Positions 37,401 through 44,219 of a DNA stretch of 64,000 bases are shown here, piece by piece. Both the position numbers and the translations under genes were made by a program. Location: the NCBI GenBank assembly GCA_041920215.1, contig JAYRSJ010000024.1:1-64000 (forward strand). Reading direction: 5' to 3'. The stretch is from JAYRSJ01 sp041920215. Lineage in GTDB: Bacteria; Pseudomonadota; Gammaproteobacteria; Burkholderiales; Burkholderiaceae_C. The stretch's first letter is position 1; the number at the start of each line of letters is the position of its first letter. The notes below the pieces were generated by a model. It searched no databases. It was not told where the DNA came from and was given only the letters and a program-made list of their open reading frames with translations.

Positions 37401-37713
37401 GGCCGGCATCATCGTGCGCAACTCCATCCTGCTGGTGGACTTCATCAATCTGCAGGTGCGCGAAGGCATGGACTTCAAGCGCGCCATCGTGATGTCGGCC
37501 ATCACCCGCGCCCAGCCCATCATGCTGACCGGTCTGGCCGCGATGCTGGGCGCCTTCTTCATCCTCGACGATCCGATCTTCAACGGTCTGGCGATCTCGC
37601 TGATCTTCGGCATCGCGGTCTCCACCGTGCTGACCCTGGTGGTGATTCCCACCCTCTACTACATGGCCTACCGCAAGCGGCTGGCCCTGCTTGTTGTCCA
37701 ACCCGCTAACTGA
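34441..37713 (+). CDS. RND-family efflux permease
   Basis: 1090-residue inner-membrane proton antiporter of the AcrB/HAE fold, twelve helices in two halves with large periplasmic loops. Helix 4 carries the proton-relay pair in FSIGILVDDAIVVVENIHRH. The C-terminal half has MIALAGIIVRNSILLVDFINLQ. It is slightly longer than AcrB (1049). Substrate is not determined by motif; co-transcription with DUF2892 and rhodanese genes under an ArsR-type Cys regulator suggests export linked to sulfide or persulfide stress, not classical multidrug resistance. GGAGA 8 nt before the ATG gives a good ribosome-binding site. Confidence 0.93.
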   Translation: MSSNNADDTRMGVSGRIAAFFQSAQITPLLALVALLLGVFAVLVTPREEEPQINVTMANVLIPFPGASAKDVEAMVATPAEQVLAQIAGTEHVMSVSRPGLAIITVQFKVGVPRTEALVRLYDTVNSNADWLPQGLGVLAPLIKPKGIDDVPIVSLTLFSKTPETGAYELERVAHSMEAELKRVPGTREVQSLGGPGRAVLIELDAGRMAALGLTVAELRQTLQAANQGLPVGELLGERRSIEIEAGPFLQSADEVAELVVGVRGGKPVFLREIAQLREGAPPAQRYVWHGERAAAGAASAATAAGPTYPAITLAITKKAGENAIDVADALMARVATLRNTVIPADVEVAETRNYGATANDKASKLIQKLLFATASVVALVYIALGRREAAIVGAAVILTLTVTLFASWAWGFTLNRVSLFALIFSIGILVDDAIVVVENIHRHQALHPGKSLAQLIPGAVDEVGGPTILATLTVIAALLPMAFVSGLMGPYMSPIPINASMGMLLSLAIAFVVTPWLARLWMKALPAGHQHDGKPHGLAAKLAPLFERVFKPLLDEQRGGRNRGLLGAGVAALIAISLALPATGLVLLKMLPFDNKSEFQVIVDMPAGTPLEETAAVLRELGAFLSRQPEVKDYQAYAGSAAPINFNGLVRQYYLRSGGEVGDLQVNLVDKADRHEQSHAIATRLRPQLQALGKPWGANIKVVEVPPGPPVLSPIVAEIYGPDEQGRRQVAKAVRAVFEKTEGLVDVDDSSIAAAPKKLLIVDRRKAALLGVPQQAIVTTLRAGLSGESVSWLHDQSKYPAALSLRLPAEQQGELDTLLQLTVRSAQGSLVPIRELVTISDTLREQPLFHKDLLPVNYVMADMVGRLDSPLYGMFGMRGEIAQIRTPGGGTLAEHFISQPEDGLRGYTLKWDGEWQITYETFRDMGAAYGVGLILIYLLVVAQFGSYLTPLIIMAPIPLTIIGVMPGHALLGAQYTATSMIGMIALAGIIVRNSILLVDFINLQVREGMDFKRAIVMSAITRAQPIMLTGLAAMLGAFFILDDPIFNGLAISLIFGIAVSTVLTLVVIPTLYYMAYRKRLALLVVQPAN

Positions 37714-37743
37714 CTGACACTTCACCCTGAGGAGAACTTCATC

Positions 37744-37953
37744 ATGACTTCCTGGCAAATCGTGCGCGTGGTCGCCGGTGCTTTCATCCTGCTGTCGCTG
37801 GCCCTGGGCATCGAGGGCAGCCCCCTCTTCCATTCGTCCTGGTGGCTGGGCTTCACCGCCTTCGTCGGCGTCAATCTGCTGCAGAGCGGGCTGACCAAGT
37901 GGTGCCTGATGGAGAGCATCCTGCGCAAGCTGGGCGCCAAGGCTGGCGCCTGA
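37744..37953 (+). CDS. DUF2892 (YgaP-like) small membrane protein
   Basis: 69 residues with two helices, GAFILLSLALGIEG at about 12-25 and WWLGFTAFVGVNLLQSGLTKWCLMESIL. The WW..G...LQ...T..C pattern is the YgaP-type inner-membrane anchor normally found fused or next to rhodanese domains. The rhodanese gene starts 2 bp after its stop, so the two probably act together at the membrane as a split YgaP. TGAGGAG lies about 10 nt before the ATG. Confidence 0.88.
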   Translation: MTSWQIVRVVAGAFILLSLALGIEGSPLFHSSWWLGFTAFVGVNLLQSGLTKWCLMESILRKLGAKAGA

Positions 37954-37955
37954 GC

Positions 37956-38246
37956 ATGCGACGCGACGACCCGACCGCGCCGCTGCTGATCGATGTGCGC
38001 TCACACGGCGAGTTCGCGGCCGGCCATCTGCGCGGCGCGCTGTGCCTGCCGCTGGACAGCATCGCCCAGCAGATCGCCCAGCACTGCAACGACCCGCAAC
38101 GCCCGCTGCTGCTGTACTGCGCGTCGGGCATGCGCTCCGAGATGGCGCGCCGCCAGCTCGAAGCCCTGGGCTATGCCCGGGTGACGAATGGCGGCGGCGC
38201 CGGTCCGCTGGCGATGCAGCTGGGCCTGCCCATCGACAGGCTGTAG
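37956..38246 (+). CDS. Rhodanese-domain sulfurtransferase
   Basis: 96-residue single-domain rhodanese. The conserved entry LIDVRSHGEFAAGHLRGA is at 11-28 and the active-site Cys55 sits in LLLYCASGMRSEMA, a six-residue loop CASGMR typical of sulfurtransferases rather than of arsenate reductase-like CX5R phosphatases. It would carry persulfide from glutathione or sulfide oxidation. The chosen ATG follows the DUF2892 stop by 2 bp; a longer open frame overlaps that gene in another register. Confidence 0.88.
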   Translation: MRRDDPTAPLLIDVRSHGEFAAGHLRGALCLPLDSIAQQIAQHCNDPQRPLLLYCASGMRSEMARRQLEALGYARVTNGGGAGPLAMQLGLPIDRL

Positions 38247-38279
38247 ACCGACCTTGCGCCCCAACACCATCCTCAGGCC

Positions 38280-39269
38280 ATGCACCACCCCACCCCCCTG
38301 AAATTCCTGATGCCCGGCTGGTTCTCGCTGGTGATGGGCCTCGCCGGCCTGGCGCTGGCCTGGCACCGGGCGCAGCCGCTGATGGGCCAGGCCGCGCACG
38401 GCGCGGCCCTGGCCCTGGCCCTGCTGGCCACGCTGGTCGCGGCCCTGCTGGCCGGTGCCAGCCTGCTGCGCCTGCGCCGCCATCCGCAGGCCTGGGCCGA
38501 GGATCTGCGCCATCCGGTACGCCACAGCTTTGTGGCCGCGCTGCCGATCTCGCTGCTGCTGCTGGTCACCGCCGGCGTGGCGCTGCTGGGCCCCCTGCCC
38601 TGGCTGGCCGTCCTGTGGTGGCTGGGTGCGCTGGCCCAGCTGGGCGTCACGCTCTGGGTGCTGGCGCGCTGGTTCAGACCGCAGGGCCTGGCCTGGCCGG
38701 TGGTGACGCCGGCCCTGTTCATCCCCATCGTCGGCAATGTGCTGGTGCCGCTGGCCGGCGTGCCGCTGGGCTACGAGGCCTGGGCGGCCGCGCAGTTCGG
38801 CATGGGCCTGCTGTTCTGGCCGCTGGTGCTGGCCCTGCTGCTGGTGCGCATCGCGGTGGCCGGCATGTGGCCGGAGCGCCTGCTGCCGGCCGGCTTCATC
38901 CCGATCGCGCCGCCGGCGGTGATAGGCCTGGCGGCGCTGCAGTTCGGTGCCCCGCTGCCCCTGGTCTGGGCGCTCTGGGGCATGGCCCTGTTCAGCCTGC
39001 TGTGGGCGGCCAGCCTGCTGCCGCGCATCAAGAAGCTGGAGTTCGGCATTCCTCACTGGGCCATCAGCTTCCCGCTGGCCGCCCTGGCGGCGCTGAGCCT
39101 GCGCCTGGCCGAGGGCCGCACGGGCCTGCTGCCGGCCTTGGCGGTGCTGCTGCTGGCCCTGGCCAGCCTGGTGATCACCGGCTTGCTGCTGGCCACCTGG
39201 CGCGGCCTGCGCCAGGGCAGCCTGCTCGCACCCGAGCCGGTGGCGGCGATACAGCCGCAGTCCGCCTGA
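38280..39269 (+). CDS. TDT/SLAC1-family anion channel permease
   Basis: 329 residues with ten predicted helices. MPGWFSLVMGLAGLALAWHRA (near residue 11) and the FIPIVGNVLVPLAG helix mark the tellurite-resistance/dicarboxylate (TehA, Mae1, SSU1) family. Fungal SSU1 exports sulfite, so in this operon, following a rhodanese, sulfite or another sulfur oxyanion is a reasonable guess; C4-dicarboxylates or tellurite are alternatives. It starts 33 bp after the rhodanese stop and abuts the convergent puuD with no gap. Confidence 0.82.
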   Translation: MHHPTPLKFLMPGWFSLVMGLAGLALAWHRAQPLMGQAAHGAALALALLATLVAALLAGASLLRLRRHPQAWAEDLRHPVRHSFVAALPISLLLLVTAGVALLGPLPWLAVLWWLGALAQLGVTLWVLARWFRPQGLAWPVVTPALFIPIVGNVLVPLAGVPLGYEAWAAAQFGMGLLFWPLVLALLLVRIAVAGMWPERLLPAGFIPIAPPAVIGLAALQFGAPLPLVWALWGMALFSLLWAASLLPRIKKLEFGIPHWAISFPLAALAALSLRLAEGRTGLLPALAVLLLALASLVITGLLLATWRGLRQGSLLAPEPVAAIQPQSA

Positions 39270-40478
39270 TCAGAAGCGGCGCGCCTCGAACCAGCGCTGC
39301 AGCAGCGCCCGCTCAGCGTCGGTGATCGCGGTGGCATTGTTCAGCGGCATCAGCTTCAGCAGCACCGCCTGCTGATGGATGGCCAGGGCCTGCTGCTCGA
39401 TCAGCGCCACTGTCTGCAGCTGCACGCCCTTGTGCGCCAGCTGGGCGTTGTGGCACATCACACAGCGCTGCTCGACGACGGCCTGTACCTGGGCCAGCGT
39501 CGGCACCGATGCGGTGGCGGCGGATGCAGCGTCCGGCTTGGCCGGCGCCATCCAGACGATCAGCGCGGCCAGCAGGGCCAGGGCCGCGACGATCAGGCCC
39601 CAGGCGTTGACACCTTTGTGCCGTTTGACGAACCAGGTCCGCACCAGCACGCCAACCGCCATCAGCAGCACCAGCACCAGCCAGGCCTGGGGCTGGCTGT
39701 AGAGCATGCCGTAATGGTTGCTGAGCATCGCGATCAGCACCGGCAGCGTGAAATAGGTGTTGTGCACGCTGCGCTGCTTGCCGCGCTGGCCGTAGACCGG
39801 GTCCACCGGACGGCCGGCACGCATAGCGGCGATCACCTGCTTCTGGCCCGGGATGATCCAGAAGAACACATTGGCGCTCATCATCGTCGCCAGCATCGCG
39901 CCGATGATCAGAAAGGCCGCCCGGCCGGCGAAGAGCTGGCAGGCCGCCCAGGTCGCGCCGATCACGAAGACCGCGATCAGCCCCAGCACCAGGCCATCCC
40001 TGCCGATCTGCCCGTCCTTGCTATGGCCGAAGCGGCGGCAGATCTGGTCGTACACCAGCCAGCCCGCCGCCAGAAATCCCAGCGCCGCGACTATCGCCGC
40101 AGCCGTTCCCGACGCAAAACTGCCCCAGTCGAACACCCGCTTGTCGATCAGGAAGCTGTCGGCGTTGACCAGGTAGAGCACGACGAACAGCGCAAAGCCG
40201 CTCATCCAGGTCCAGTAGCTTTCCCAGTAGAACCAGTGCAGATCGCGCGGCAGGTCGCGCGGCGCCACCATGTATTTCTGCGGGTTGTAGAAGCCGCCGC
40301 CATGCACCGCCCACAACTCGCCGTCCACGCCCTTGGCCTTGAGCTCGGCGGCCTGGGGCTTGAGTAGATGGTTGTCCAGCCAGACGAAATAGAAGGAGGC
40401 GCCTATCCAGGCAATGCCGACGATCACATGCAGCCAGCGCAGCAGCAGATTGGCCCAGTCCAGCAGATAGCTTTCCAT
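39270..40478 (-). CDS. puuD: Urate hydroxylase, membrane-bound with cytochrome c domain
   Basis: 402 residues. PuuD oxidises urate to 5-hydroxyisourate, replacing soluble uricase, and passes electrons to the respiratory chain. The N-terminal part has about eight to nine helices, beginning LLRWLHVIVGIAWIGASFYFVWLD-like, with conserved HWFYWESYWTWMSG near residue 80. The C terminus is a fused periplasmic cytochrome c with CVMCH at 339-343 and a distal Met in LKLMPLNN. The ATG at 40478 is chosen over a TTG two codons earlier. It has its own promoter region bearing GntR-type dyads shared with the uraH/gntR promoter. Confidence 0.94.
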   Translation of the reverse strand: MESYLLDWANLLLRWLHVIVGIAWIGASFYFVWLDNHLLKPQAAELKAKGVDGELWAVHGGGFYNPQKYMVAPRDLPRDLHWFYWESYWTWMSGFALFVVLYLVNADSFLIDKRVFDWGSFASGTAAAIVAALGFLAAGWLVYDQICRRFGHSKDGQIGRDGLVLGLIAVFVIGATWAACQLFAGRAAFLIIGAMLATMMSANVFFWIIPGQKQVIAAMRAGRPVDPVYGQRGKQRSVHNTYFTLPVLIAMLSNHYGMLYSQPQAWLVLVLLMAVGVLVRTWFVKRHKGVNAWGLIVAALALLAALIVWMAPAKPDAASAATASVPTLAQVQAVVEQRCVMCHNAQLAHKGVQLQTVALIEQQALAIHQQAVLLKLMPLNNATAITDAERALLQRWFEARRF

Positions 40479-40600
40479 GCGCAAGACGATTCGCTAGGAC
40501 CGACCCACCACAGGCGGGCGCTGTGGGCCGGGAGGCGTCGCGCTACTGGTTCAACCCGGGCCGGCCCGAAGCCAGGCCGGGCGACCCGGCGCCGCTGCGA

Positions 40601-40622
40601 CTTGTGGGCACAAGTGTATACA
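40601..40622. promoter_or_regulatory. GntR-type operators upstream of puuD
   Basis: Two adjacent perfect dyads: CTTGTG-GG-CACAAG (40601-40614) and TGTATACA (40615-40622), about 120-145 bp upstream of the puuD ATG. The second is identical to the core of the site between uraH and the GntR gene (42573-42584). Confidence 0.65.
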
Positions 40623-40649
40623 AAAGCCAGCAGCGAGCATGCGCAGGTC

Positions 40650-41189
40650 TCAGTCGGTGTTGGTGCGTCGACGTGGAGCTGCCGGCATAGGCAGGAACTC
40701 GACGCGCACCGGGAACTCCATCACGCAGGGCTTGCCCGCGCACTGGGCCGGCTTGAAGGTCTCCAGCATCAGCATCTTGGCGGCCAAATCAGTCATGGCC
40801 TGGCTGGGCGACTTGACCACCTCGACCTTGCGCGCCTGCCCCTGGGAGTCCACCGTCACATAGGCGACCAGCATGCCGTTGACCCGCCAGTACTCCTGGG
40901 CCTTGGCAAAGCCCTCATAGACCGCGCGCAGGCCGCGGGCGGGAAACGGCGGCTCGTCGGTGGCGGCCATGCCATCGAACTCGGCCTTCAATGCCGCGAC
41001 CTGGGCCGGCTCGAGGTCGGCCCAGCGGTGATCCGGCGGAAAGGGCCCGCGCACCAGCTCGCGCTTCAGGCTGGAGCCGACATCGGCTGTCTCCTGCTTA
41101 ATGCTGAACCAATCAGCGCGGTCGGAAGCCGACCAGGCGGGTGCCGCCAGGGCGATCAATGCGAACAGGATCAGGGCGCGGTGGCTCAT
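40650..41189 (-). CDS. Exported TonB-C-terminal-like protein
   Basis: 179 residues. Signal peptide MSHRALILFALIALAAPAWS cleaves near residue 20. The C-terminal 80 residues (RVNGMLVAYVTVDSQGQARKVEVVKSP, then LMLETFKPAQCAG) match the energy-transducer TonB C-terminal fold, with two cysteines (AQCAGKPC) likely disulfide-bonded. It has no N-terminal membrane anchor or proline-rich spacer, so it is not a working TonB; a role in periplasmic binding is open. A strong site GAGGAGATAAAT precedes the ATG. It lies between xdhC and puuD. Confidence 0.75.
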   Translation of the reverse strand: MSHRALILFALIALAAPAWSASDRADWFSIKQETADVGSSLKRELVRGPFPPDHRWADLEPAQVAALKAEFDGMAATDEPPFPARGLRAVYEGFAKAQEYWRVNGMLVAYVTVDSQGQARKVEVVKSPSQAMTDLAAKMLMLETFKPAQCAGKPCVMEFPVRVEFLPMPAAPRRRTNTD

Positions 41190-41343
41190 ATTTATCTCCT
41201 CGGTTCTATCTATCGTTGCGCCGCTTCCAGCGAGGATCAGCGTCTCATCAGCGGCGCGAGTATCGCCACGCGCGATGAGGACTGACCATCCCCCTGAGGG
41301 GCGATATGCGAACTTTAGGAGGACGGCGTCCCAGCGCCATTCG

Positions 41344-42174
41344 TCATGCCGACCCGGCTGGCTGCCGCTGGAACAGCTGCGCCGCCACCGCCAGTGCGAT
41401 CACGGCCGGCTGCTTGCCGGCAATGTCCGGCAGGCCGACCGGGCAGTGCACCGCGTCCAGTTCGGCGGCGCTGAAGCCGCGCATTTCCAGACGGTGGCGA
41501 AAGCGGGCCCATTTGCTGCGGCTGCCGATCAGGCCGATGAAGGGCAGGTCAGCGCGCTCCCGGCGGCGCCGCAGGCATTCGGCCAGGATCTCCAGATCCT
41601 CGGCATGGCTGAAGCTCATGATCAGCACCCGGCTGCCGGGCGCCAACTCGCGCACCGCGGCCTGCACCGGCTCCGAATGCTCGGTCCTGACCAGGCCGGG
41701 CGGCGCGGCCGGAAAGACCTCGTCGCGGCTGTCTATCCAGTGCACCCGGCTGGGCAGCAGGGCCAGCTGGGCCACCAGGGCCTGCCCCACATGGCCGCCG
41801 CCGAACAGCGCCACCGGCAGGCGCTGCGCGCTATCGTCCAGGCGCTGACGCAGCATCGGTATGGCGGCCGCATCCAGCCATTCGTAGTCCAGCCACACGA
41901 CGCCACCGCAGCACTGGCCCAGGCTGGGACCGAGCGCATAGCGCCGGCGCGCGTCGCCCCGCACGGCACCGGCGGCCAGGAAGGCGCGGGCCTGGGCGGT
42001 GGCGTCGAACTCCAGCCGTCCGCCCCCTATCGTGCCCAGCAGACGATCGGCGCTGAGCGCCATCCAGGCGCCCACCTCGCGCGGGCCGCTGCCCTGCACC
42101 GCCGCCACACTGACCAGCACCGCCGGTGCCCGCAGCAGGGCGCGCTCCAGCTGCTGCCAAGGCTGCTCGGCCAT
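41344..42174 (-). CDS. xdhC: Xanthine dehydrogenase accessory protein XdhC
   Basis: 276 residues. XdhC binds molybdenum cofactor, promotes its sulfuration and inserts it into XdhB. The N-terminal domain shows VSVAAVQGSGPREVGAWMA (about residues 21-39) and LGTIGGGRLE, both family marks. A C-terminal Rossmann part has ALFGGGHVGQALVAQLA and IGLIGSRSKWARF. The ATG overlaps the uraH stop by one base (TGATG), so the two are coupled. It stands about 34 kb from xdhAB, which lack their own xdhC. A frame open far upstream on the same strand is an antisense shadow of the GntR gene. Confidence 0.92.
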   Translation of the reverse strand: MAEQPWQQLERALLRAPAVLVSVAAVQGSGPREVGAWMALSADRLLGTIGGGRLEFDATAQARAFLAAGAVRGDARRRYALGPSLGQCCGGVVWLDYEWLDAAAIPMLRQRLDDSAQRLPVALFGGGHVGQALVAQLALLPSRVHWIDSRDEVFPAAPPGLVRTEHSEPVQAAVRELAPGSRVLIMSFSHAEDLEILAECLRRRRERADLPFIGLIGSRSKWARFRHRLEMRGFSAAELDAVHCPVGLPDIAGKQPAVIALAVAAQLFQRQPAGSA

Positions 42175-42548
42175 CAGCTGCCCCGGTAGGTCGAGTAGCT
42201 CCAGGGGCTGGCGAGCAAGGGCACGTGGTAGTGCGAGCCGGCATCGGCAATGCCGAAGTCCAGCGGCACCTCGTCCAGAAAGGCCGGCTCCGGCAGCTCG
42301 ACGCCGCGGGCCCGGAAGTAGGCGGCCAGCGCAAACACCAGGCGGTAGCGGCCGGCCTGCAGGGCAGCGCCCTCCAGCAGCGGCGCCGCGGCCCGGCCAT
42401 CGTCGTTGAGCTGCAGCTGCTGGATCAAGCGCGCCTCGCCCGCTGGCGCTGCCGGGTCGTCCAGGCGGTAGAGACGCACGCTCATGCCGGCCGCAGGGCT
42501 GCCGTGCATGGTGTCCAGCACATGGGTGGTGAGCTTGCCCATCGTCAT
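42174..42548 (-). CDS. uraH: 5-hydroxyisourate hydrolase (transthyretin-like)
   Basis: 124 residues. It hydrolyses 5-hydroxyisourate from PuuD to OHCU. The N-terminal LTTHVLDTMHG carries the catalytic His, a central YRLVFALAAYF strand follows, then HYHVPLLASPWSYSTYRGS, ending in the diagnostic tetrapeptide YRGS. An alternative start two codons later (MGKLTTHVLD, 42542) gives a better distance to GGAGA. Divergent from the GntR gene, whose operator lies 24 bp upstream. Coupled to xdhC downstream. Confidence 0.94.
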   Translation of the reverse strand: MTMGKLTTHVLDTMHGSPAAGMSVRLYRLDDPAAPAGEARLIQQLQLNDDGRAAAPLLEGAALQAGRYRLVFALAAYFRARGVELPEPAFLDEVPLDFGIADAGSHYHVPLLASPWSYSTYRGS

Positions 42549-42572
42549 CGGTCTCCGCTATGCAATCGCCAA

Positions 42573-42584
42573 AGTGTATACACT
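42573..42584. promoter_or_regulatory. GntR operator in the uraH/gntR divergent promoter
   Basis: Perfect 12-bp dyad AGTGTATACACT, with core TGTATACA, in the 46-bp gap between the uraH and GntR starts. It lies 10 bp before the GntR ATG and 24 bp before uraH, so binding would block both. The same octamer recurs upstream of puuD. Confidence 0.72.
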
Positions 42585-42594
42585 CCAGAACACA

Positions 42595-43263
42595 ATGAGC
42601 GCCGAACCCAGCACCACCCAGCGCATTGCCGACGCCATCACCCAGGCCATCGTCGAGCGCCGGCTGATGCCCGGCACCAAGCTGGCCGAGCAGCAGCTGG
42701 CCGACATCTTCAAGTGCTCGCGCACCCTGGTGCGCCAGGCGCTGAACCAGCTCAGCCGCGACCGTCTGGTCACGCTGGAGCCGGCGCGCGGCGCCTTCGT
42801 GGCCCAGCCCGGTGTCGAGGAGGCGCGCCAGGTCTTCGAGGTACGCAAGATGCTGGAGTCGGCCATGCTGGCCCAGCTGGTGGGGCGCATCACGCCAACC
42901 CAGATCCGCCAGCTGCGGGCCCATCTGCGCCAGGAGCGCGAGGCGGTCAGGCGCAGCGATGTGCCGGGCCGCACCCGCCTGCTGGCCGACTTCCATGTGC
43001 TGCTGGCACGCATGAGCGGCAACGAGGTGCTGGCCGAGCTGCTGGGCGATCTGCTCTCGCGCAGCGCATTGATCGCGCTGATGTACCAGAGCAGCCATTC
43101 GGCCAGTGCCTCGCAGGCCGAGCACGAGGCCCTGGTCGACGCCCTGGAGGCCGGCGACAGGCGCGCGGTGCTGCAGTTGCTGGACGCCCATCTGGGCAAT
43201 GTGGAGGCCAATCTGCGCCTCGCTCCGCGTGTCAATGATCTGAAGGCCGTGCTGCATCCATGA
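42595..43263 (+). CDS. GntR-family (FCD) regulator of urate degradation
   Basis: 222 residues. The N-terminal winged helix has LAEQQLADIFKCSRTLVRQAL at about 31-51, and a C-terminal all-helical FCD domain runs from about 80 (FEVRKMLESAMLAQL). His residues typical of the FCD metal pocket appear in ADFHVLLARMSGN and SQAEHEALVDALEAGD. The ATG at 42595 follows its own operator by 10 bp; a longer frame would run through the operator. It controls uraH-xdhC, puuE-uraD/allC and probably puuD. The effector is likely urate, allantoin or a later ureide (inferred). The stop overlaps puuE (ATGA). Confidence 0.9.
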   Translation: MSAEPSTTQRIADAITQAIVERRLMPGTKLAEQQLADIFKCSRTLVRQALNQLSRDRLVTLEPARGAFVAQPGVEEARQVFEVRKMLESAMLAQLVGRITPTQIRQLRAHLRQEREAVRRSDVPGRTRLLADFHVLLARMSGNEVLAELLGDLLSRSALIALMYQSSHSASASQAEHEALVDALEAGDRRAVLQLLDAHLGNVEANLRLAPRVNDLKAVLHP

Positions 43264-44219
43264 ACACCTTGTCGACTCCCGCGCGCTATCCGCGTGACCT
43301 GATCGGTTATGGCGAGCATCCGCCGCAGGCGCAATGGCCCGGCCAGGCCCGCATCGCGCTGCAGTTCGTGCTGAACTACGAGGAAGGCGGCGAGAACTCG
43401 GTGCTGCATGGCGACGCCGGCAGCGAGCAGTTCCTCTCCGAGATGTTCAACCCGGCCGCCTACCCGGCACGGCATCTGAGCATGGAAGGCATCTACGAGT
43501 ACGGCTCGCGGGTGGGCGTGTGGCGGCTGCTGAAGGAGTTCGAGCAGCGTGCGCTGCCGCTGACGGTGTTCGGCGTCGCGATGGCGCTGGAGCGCCACCC
43601 CGAGCTGACCCAGGCTCTGGTGGCGCTGAATCACGAGATCGCCTGCCATGGCTGGCGCTGGATTCACTACCAGAACCTGGACGAGGCCACCGAGCGCCAG
43701 CATATGGACATCGGCATGGACATCTTGCAGCGCCTGACCGGCGAGCGCCCCTCGGGCTGGTACACCGGCCGCGACAGCCCCAACACCCGCCGCCTGGTGG
43801 CCGACTACGGCGGCTTCGAGTACGACAGCGACTACTACGGCGACGACCTGCCCTTCTGGCTGCAGGTGAGGAAGAGCGACGGCCAGCTAGCACCGCATCT
43901 GGTCGTGCCCTACACCCTGGACTGCAACGATATGCGCTTCGCCCTGCCCCAGGGCTTCAGCCATGGTGACGAGTTCTTCGACTACCTGCGCGACAGCTTC
44001 GATGTGCTCTATGCCGAGGGCGCCGAGACGCCCCGGATGATGAGCATTGGCATGCACTGCCGGCTGCTGGGCCGCCCGGGCCGGATGCGCGCGCTGCAGC
44101 GTTTTCTCGACCATATCGAGAAGCACGACCGCGTCTGGGTCTGCCGCCGCGTGGATATCGCGCGGCACTGGCGTGCCACCCACCCCTTTGACGCCGCCAA
44201 GGCCTTTGTATGGGAATGA
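43260..44219 (+). CDS. puuE: Allantoinase PuuE (polysaccharide-deacetylase fold)
   Basis: 319 residues. It hydrolyses allantoin to allantoate without the binuclear metal centre of classical AllB. Sequences such as YPRDLIGYGEHPPQAQWP at the start, LNYEEGGENSVLHGD, YEYGSRVGVWRLL and HEIACHGWRWIHYQ are those of PuuE. Gene order puuE then uraD is the usual neighbour pair. It overlaps the GntR stop by 4 nt and the fusion gene by 10 nt. Confidence 0.94.
   Translation: MNTLSTPARYPRDLIGYGEHPPQAQWPGQARIALQFVLNYEEGGENSVLHGDAGSEQFLSEMFNPAAYPARHLSMEGIYEYGSRVGVWRLLKEFEQRALPLTVFGVAMALERHPELTQALVALNHEIACHGWRWIHYQNLDEATERQHMDIGMDILQRLTGERPSGWYTGRDSPNTRRLVADYGGFEYDSDYYGDDLPFWLQVRKSDGQLAPHLVVPYTLDCNDMRFALPQGFSHGDEFFDYLRDSFDVLYAEGAETPRMMSIGMHCRLLGRPGRMRALQRFLDHIEKHDRVWVCRRVDIARHWRATHPFDAAKAFVWE

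Noticed and set aside
33706..38004. A 1432-codon open frame antisense to the RND permease
   Set aside because: In 70% GC DNA the antisense of a real gene is often free of stops. The opposite strand encodes a clear RND pump, and the antisense product is a low-complexity Gln/Arg/Ala string.
42175..43257. An upstream extension of xdhC across uraH and the GntR gene
   Set aside because: The frame is open, but its sequence is a shadow of the GntR gene; the XdhC fold starts at 42174.
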